From Candidatus Fermentithermobacillaceae bacterium (GTDB taxonomy: Bacteria; Bacillota; Sulfobacillia; Fermentithermobacillales; Fermentithermobacillaceae), in contig DUTL01000322.1 of assembly GCA_012842105.1 (NCBI GenBank), forward strand, positions 1 through 17,346: a stretch of 17,346 bases of DNA. The letters run 5' to 3'. Of the stretch, positions 13,644 through 17,346 are shown one piece after another. A program made the translations under genes and the position numbers. Under the pieces are notes generated by a model that made no database searches, had not been told where the DNA came from, and saw only the letters and a program-made list of their open reading frames with translations. Position 1 is the first letter of the stretch. Every line of letters begins with the position of its first letter.

Positions 13644-14969
13644 GTGAACAAGCTTAAGGATTTCATGTACAGCCTAGGTAGTTTTTCTTCCGCAATTCTA
13701 GGGCAGGCCGTCACAACGTTTGCCATATACTACTACGTTGATGTGTTGAGGGTACCCACCAAGATGATAAGCTTGGTAATGTTTTTTTACGGGATTTGGA
13801 ACGCCATAAATGATCCCTTGTTTGGCCAACTTTCAGATACAACCAGAACCAAATGGGGAAGGCGTATACCGTATGTTGCAGGGTTTACGCCACCGTTGTG
13901 TGTGGCTTTTGCATTTGTGTGGATGCCTCCTTACCCGGCGGGAGCTGAGAAGTCGCTGTTCATATGGTATTTTGCCATAATGTTTCTTTTTGACGGGCTT
14001 TTCACTATTGTAGTACTTAACTGGACGGCGCTTTTTCCTGAGATGTATCCTGAACTTGAAGACCGGGCAAGGATATCCGCCCTCAGACAGGTGCTTGGCA
14101 TTGTAGGCCTGATTTTCGGAGTGGCACTGCCCCCTATTGTGGCTGAAAGATATGGCTGGAATTCCATGGGGATCGCCTTTGGTATCTTAGGCCTCGTAAC
14201 CATGTATGCTTCTCTGTATGGAGCAAAAGAAAGGCCCGAGTTTTCCGGGGAAAGAAGCCTTCCAATCGGGCAAGCGCTGAAGGAGACTTACCTGAACAAA
14301 TCTTTCCTGATATATGTTGTTGCCGCAATGTTGATTCAATATACTTTTGTCGGGCTTCAAGCCGTTATTCCTTTTTATACAAAGTATGTGCTCAATGCCA
14401 CTGAGTTTGAGACAACCCTCTTTTTGGGGGCCCTGTTTGCCATGGCCATTCCATTTGCTCCTATTTGGGGAAAACTCATATCGAGGCTGGGCGCGAAAAA
14501 GTCAATGCTATATTCCGGAGTTTGGTACGCTGTATGCCTCTTGCCGTTTTTGGTAGCAACAAATTACATCCATGCAGTGATTACAGCGGTGTTTTTAGCC
14601 TTTGGGCTGGCCGGGTTGCTGGTTCTACTGGATATCTTCATAGCTGACGTAGTGGATGAAGACGAGGTTAGGACAGGAGTCAGGCGTGAGGGTATGTATT
14701 TCGGAGTGAACGGATTCATGATCAGGCTCGGAATTTCCATGAACGCAATCATAATGAGCAATGTGCTGAGCGCTTTCGGATACGATCCTAACCTGGAAGT
14801 TCAACCGCCCGGCGCTCTCACGGGGATGAAACTTCTAATGACTTTTGTGCCTATGGTTGCTATGGGCATCGCTCTTATGATTTTCCGGCATTACCCATTG
14901 GAAGGGGAGGAACTGTCAGAGGTCAAGGCCGGGATTGCAGAAATAAGAAAACGACAAGCGGGGAGATAA
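13644..14969 (+). CDS. GPH-family (MelB-like) sugar:cation symporter
   Basis: This 441-residue major facilitator protein has 12 predicted membrane helices and belongs to the glycoside-pentoside-hexuronide:cation symporters, which import sugars with Na+ or H+. The family hallmark lies in helix 2 and loop 2-3: AINDPLFGQLSD (54-65) followed by RTKWGRRIPY (68-77). In MelB, Asp55 and Asp59 of WDAINDP bind Na+. Here the first position is Asn53 (WNAINDP) and the second is Asp57, so cation coupling may differ. The second-half loop has ADVVDEDEVRTGVRREG, also typical of the family. A GTG start at 13644 is supported by GAGGAG upstream. It stands alone between the divergent ABC operon and the convergent second GH4 gene, and is the only sugar importer in the window. 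The substrate is not readable from the sequence; a disaccharide or glucoside is likely. Confidence 0.9.
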   Translation: MNKLKDFMYSLGSFSSAILGQAVTTFAIYYYVDVLRVPTKMISLVMFFYGIWNAINDPLFGQLSDTTRTKWGRRIPYVAGFTPPLCVAFAFVWMPPYPAGAEKSLFIWYFAIMFLFDGLFTIVVLNWTALFPEMYPELEDRARISALRQVLGIVGLIFGVALPPIVAERYGWNSMGIAFGILGLVTMYASLYGAKERPEFSGERSLPIGQALKETYLNKSFLIYVVAAMLIQYTFVGLQAVIPFYTKYVLNATEFETTLFLGALFAMAIPFAPIWGKLISRLGAKKSMLYSGVWYAVCLLPFLVATNYIHAVITAVFLAFGLAGLLVLLDIFIADVVDEDEVRTGVRREGMYFGVNGFMIRLGISMNAIIMSNVLSAFGYDPNLEVQPPGALTGMKLLMTFVPMVAMGIALMIFRHYPLEGEELSEVKAGIAEIRKRQAGR

Positions 14970-15080
14970 CTTCAGACCTCCGCTTTATGCAGGGCCGGGC
15001 CTGGCTCATGTCACGCCTGATTCTGCAAGGCAAACGTGTCTTTACCATGGCGTCTGGCTAGCCCCGGCTGTAACTCAAAA

Positions 15081-16409
15081 TCAACGTCGTAAATAGGCAA
15101 GGCCTTCTTTATGGGCCCTTAAGTAATCGTCAAGGATATGCCCGGCAACTTCCCCAGAAGGTACCAGCGGGTGGCAGGAAAGGGCGGCTAACGCAGTATC
15201 ATAGCACCCTCTCAGAGCTGCTTGTACCGTTAATTCCTCATATGCTGCAACAGCCTGAATAAGCCCCCGGACCTCAACGGGCATAATACCCATGGCCAGT
15301 GGATGGGCCCCCCGGGCATCAACCAGCGCGGGCACCTCAACTATCTTGTTGTATGGAAGTTCAGGAAGCGCTCCATGGTTTGGCACGTTGGCAATGAACA
15401 CCTGGCGCGCATCGTTCGCTATTGCTCCAAGCATCCCAACCATCATGTCTGCATGCCACTTTCCGCCCCGGAGAGTTTCAAAAGGCTTTTCACCGGCGGC
15501 TGCTTTTTGATAATCAGCAAGTATGTCCTGTTCCATTTGCATAACTTCTTGAGCTCTTGTACGCCCTGATTGAACCTGTTGTTCCAAAATTTCTCCGGTA
15601 AACCAATAGTACTGGAGGTAGGGTGAAGGCATCATGCCGGTTTTCTCGAAGATCCGCAGAGTATTTCTAAGTTCCGTCCTTACCTTGGGATCTTTGAGTA
15701 TTTCCTCGCCAAACAAAGGCTCAAGTTTCTCTAATGGGGTATGTTCAAGGGTTTCTCTCAGTTGCGGTAGTATGTCTACCCCTTTTGCGAAAACTCTTCT
15801 TGCCCATGCAAGGTGGTTAAGCCCAAAGTAGTCAAAGAAAAGGTTTTCCGGAGGCACTCTGAGAAAAGCAGCCAGGGATTCCTGGAGCACCATGGGTTCG
15901 TCGCAAATGGAAATGTGCCTTATGCCCGACGCCTTTTCTATGGCCTCAGCTACCAGGCCGGTAGGGTTGGTGTAGTTGATAAGCCATGCCCGGGGATTCT
16001 TGTCTTCAATTTCGGAGGCGATTTCCACCATGGCCGGGATTGTTCGCAGGGCCATTGAAAACCCGCCAGGCCCGGTGGTCTCCTGCCCAATGACACCGTA
16101 TTTGATAGGGATATGCTCATCTATGTGCCTGCCCGGAAGCCCTCCTACCCTGATTTGGCATATTATGAAATCCATTTGTTTAATGGCTTGTTTCCTTTCA
16201 GTTGTAAGCACTAACCTGCATTGAGGCAGGCTGGCTTTTAGCATCTGGTCAACTACAGAGCCCACAATGCTGAGCTTGTGTTCATCGATATCCATGAGCA
16301 CAAGCCGGCTCAAGGGAACGTGTTTTGATTGCCTGATGAAGCCTTGTATAAGGCCGGGCGTGTAGGCGCTGCCGCCTCCCAGTATGGACACATTCAGGCC
16401 TTGTGACAT
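15081..16409 (-). CDS. GH4 family glycosidase with a CDEP active-site motif
   Basis: This 442-residue family 4 glycosidase is a paralogue of the enzyme at 7219-8547. It has the Rossmann motif GGGSAYTPGL (11-20), GQETTGPGGF (108-117), NYTNPTG (145-151), and GLNHLAW with metal ligand His199. The loop PSPYLQYYW should carry the catalytic tyrosine. The cysteine motif reads CDEP (169-172), whereas 6-phospho-beta-glucosidases have CNVP/CNIP and 6-phospho-alpha-glucosidases have CDMP. Substrate and anomer preference are therefore open, although overall it resembles the beta-type enzyme next door. The frame extends 9 codons upstream, but GAGGAGG precedes the ATG at 16409, which I use. It is monocistronic on the minus strand, convergent with the symporter gene and divergent from mnmA. 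The 111 bp between it and the symporter show no clear terminator. Confidence 0.9.
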   Translation of the reverse strand: MSQGLNVSILGGGSAYTPGLIQGFIRQSKHVPLSRLVLMDIDEHKLSIVGSVVDQMLKASLPQCRLVLTTERKQAIKQMDFIICQIRVGGLPGRHIDEHIPIKYGVIGQETTGPGGFSMALRTIPAMVEIASEIEDKNPRAWLINYTNPTGLVAEAIEKASGIRHISICDEPMVLQESLAAFLRVPPENLFFDYFGLNHLAWARRVFAKGVDILPQLRETLEHTPLEKLEPLFGEEILKDPKVRTELRNTLRIFEKTGMMPSPYLQYYWFTGEILEQQVQSGRTRAQEVMQMEQDILADYQKAAAGEKPFETLRGGKWHADMMVGMLGAIANDARQVFIANVPNHGALPELPYNKIVEVPALVDARGAHPLAMGIMPVEVRGLIQAVAAYEELTVQAALRGCYDTALAALSCHPLVPSGEVAGHILDDYLRAHKEGLAYLRR

Positions 16410-16611
16410 AAAAACAACCTCCTCGTTACAGTCCATTTCTCACAAGGTAATACAATTCCTTCAAGGCGGGCCTGATTTACGACTCCGACACACGTTTTCG
16501 TCCTTCCGGATTTTCAGATCCTGTCTAATAGTATTCTCTTGACGTCTTGAAACCCAAAACCTCTCTCAGTGAACGTTTGTTTTAATGTTAAACTTGTATA
16601 ATGGTATTTTC

Positions 16612-16641
16612 TTGACATTCTCAGCAAAGCCTAGCTACGAT
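16612..16641 (+). promoter_or_regulatory. Candidate sigma-70/A promoter of mnmA
   Basis: A consensus -35 TTGACA at 16612-16617 is followed after 18 bp by TACGAT at 16636-16641, a fair -10. The leader before the mnmA start would be about 100 nt and contains the tandem repeat at 16674-16705. Confidence 0.5.
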
Positions 16642-16673
16642 TAAGGTGAGGGCAAAACCGCTTGCCATTGAGA

Positions 16674-16705
16674 GCGTCAATTTGCAGTAGCGTCGATTTG
16701 CAGCA
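16674..16705 (+). repeat. Two tandem 16-bp units in the mnmA leader
   Basis: GCGTCAATTTGCAGTA (16674-16689) is directly followed by GCGTCGATTTGCAGCA (16690-16705), identical at 14 of 16 positions. It lies between the candidate promoter and the mnmA ribosome site. Confidence 0.85.
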
Positions 16706-16747
16706 CAGCAATGCCTTCGAAACAGTATTGAAAAAGGGGGTTGGGTG

Positions 16748-17346
16748 GTGCCAAAGCCTAAGGTTGCTGTAGCCATGTCGGGAGGAGTAGACAGCTCTGT
16801 TGCATGTTTGATCTTGGCTGAACAGGGCTTTAACGTATTTGGGCTTACCATGCAGGTTTTGGACACCCGTTCTTACACAGGGGGCTCTTTTGCAGCCGGC
16901 CAGGGCCTGAGCCCTGCCCTGACAACTGCCGAAGACGCAGGGAAAATCTGCCGGGAACTTGGAGTCCCTCACTACACTGTAGATTTGGTGGAAGAATTCG
17001 AGGCAGAGGTAATAGCTCCGTTTATTGAAAACTACCGTCAGGGGAAAACTCCTAACCCCTGTCTTATATGCAATACCAGGTTCAAGTTTGGCCAGCTCTT
17101 GGATAAGGCCCGAAAGTTAGGCGCCCGGTACCTTGCAACCGGGCATTATGTGCAAGCGGGAAGAATCTTAGGGGAAACAGGAGAGTTTGTTGAAAATCAC
17201 GTGCTTGCAGCCGGCAATCTCAATCAAGGTTGCCCTGGCATGGCAAATGGACTGCCGAGAGAGGATGAAACTGCGTTTAGGCTTCTTCTTGCGAGAGGCA
17301 AAGATTCGGGAAAAGACCAGAGTTACGCACTATATGGCCTCAATCA
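16748..17346 (+). CDS. mnmA: tRNA-specific 2-thiouridylase MnmA (5' part, cut by the window end)
   Basis: About 199 residues are present and the frame runs off the window. MnmA adenylates and thiolates uridine 34 of Lys, Glu and Gln tRNAs, receiving sulphur from a cysteine desulphurase. Visible are the N-type PP-loop SGGVDSS (11-17), the segment GKTPNPCLICN with the catalytic cysteine in ICN, RFKFG, and LATGHY. GKDQSYALY is the counterpart of the usual KDQSYFLY, with Phe replaced by Ala. About 54 residues separate GHY from KDQSY, against 19 in the E. coli protein, so there is an insertion of roughly 35 residues. Start choice: GTG at 16748 lies 7 nt after GGGGG (16736-16740); the adjacent GTG at 16745 is also possible. 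The gene is unrelated to the sugar genes and is probably the first gene of a housekeeping unit. Confidence 0.93.
   Translation, partial: MPKPKVAVAMSGGVDSSVACLILAEQGFNVFGLTMQVLDTRSYTGGSFAAGQGLSPALTTAEDAGKICRELGVPHYTVDLVEEFEAEVIAPFIENYRQGKTPNPCLICNTRFKFGQLLDKARKLGARYLATGHYVQAGRILGETGEFVENHVLAAGNLNQGCPGMANGLPREDETAFRLLLARGKDSGKDQSYALYGLN

Larger units (their letters stand above)
16410..16747. other. Divergent intergenic region between the second GH4 gene and mnmA
   Basis: The region is 338 bp with no gene. On the plus strand it holds the mnmA promoter and the tandem repeat listed separately. A TATAAT at 16597-16602 lacks a well-spaced -35. An imperfect palindrome (GTTTTAATGTTAAAC, 16579-16593) overlaps that zone and could be an operator. 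On the minus strand, TTGGGT and TACTAT at 18-bp spacing (about 16525-16560) are a weak candidate promoter for the GH4 gene. Confidence 0.35.

Noticed and set aside
16597..16602. TATAAT upstream of mnmA as the main -10 box
   Set aside because: No -35 hexamer lies at 16-18 bp; the TTGACA/TACGAT pair just downstream is better spaced.

Overview
The window reads as a chromosomal segment of a heterotrophic, probably anaerobic bacterium of Bacillota (Firmicutes) type. The reasons are strong Shine-Dalgarno sequences before most genes, GTG and TTG starts, a split B12-dependent acyl-CoA mutase, a Na+-pumping decarboxylase beta subunit and several sugar-6-phosphate style glycosidases. The taxon cannot be fixed further. 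Two traits do not fit a standard Bacillota member: dnaK is preceded by an HspR-type MerR regulator with no CIRCE element seen, and DnaK carries the extra segment in its ATPase domain that is usual in diderm bacteria. I saw no mobile elements, CRISPR arrays, tRNAs or rRNAs.

Layout. (A) 1-2735, plus strand: a methylmalonyl-CoA module. It holds the beta (membrane) subunit of a sodium-translocating decarboxylase, the small B12-binding chain of a methylmalonyl-CoA mutase, and the MeaB GTPase that protects the mutase, and it closes with a rho-independent terminator at 2797-2830. Together these proteins would interconvert succinyl-CoA and propionyl-CoA, with Na+ export by the decarboxylase. The catalytic mutase chain and the other decarboxylase subunits must lie outside the window. 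(B) 2936-6063, plus strand: a heat-shock operon hspR - (20-codon small ORF) - dnaK - grpE with no dnaJ. It ends in a hairpin shared with the converging operon.

(C) 6128-13240, minus strand, transcribed from 13240 down to 6128: two half-size ABC exporters whose genes overlap by 4 bp, a PIG-L/LmbE-type deacetylase, a 37-codon small ORF that overlaps the next start, a GH4 glycosidase with the CNVP motif, and a BadF/NagK-type sugar kinase. (D) 13644-14969, plus strand: a GPH-family (MelB-like) sugar:cation symporter. (E) 15081-16409, minus strand: a second GH4 enzyme with an unusual CDEP motif. (F) 16748-17346, plus strand: the start of mnmA (tRNA 2-thiouridylase), cut off by the window end, behind a TTGACA-type promoter and a tandem repeat.

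C, D and E look like one amino-sugar or beta-glucoside utilisation locus. My working model is: the symporter imports a disaccharide such as diacetylchitobiose; the PIG-L enzyme removes an acetyl group, as the archaeal PIG-L diacetylchitobiose deacetylases do; the kinase phosphorylates the amino sugar; and the NAD/metal-dependent GH4 enzymes cleave the bond. This model is inference from gene content. No PTS, NagA or NagB gene is present. The most interesting points are this combination, the CDEP active-site variant, the coupled small ORF before the first GH4 gene, the atypical hspR-dnaK-grpE operon, and the insertion in MnmA.
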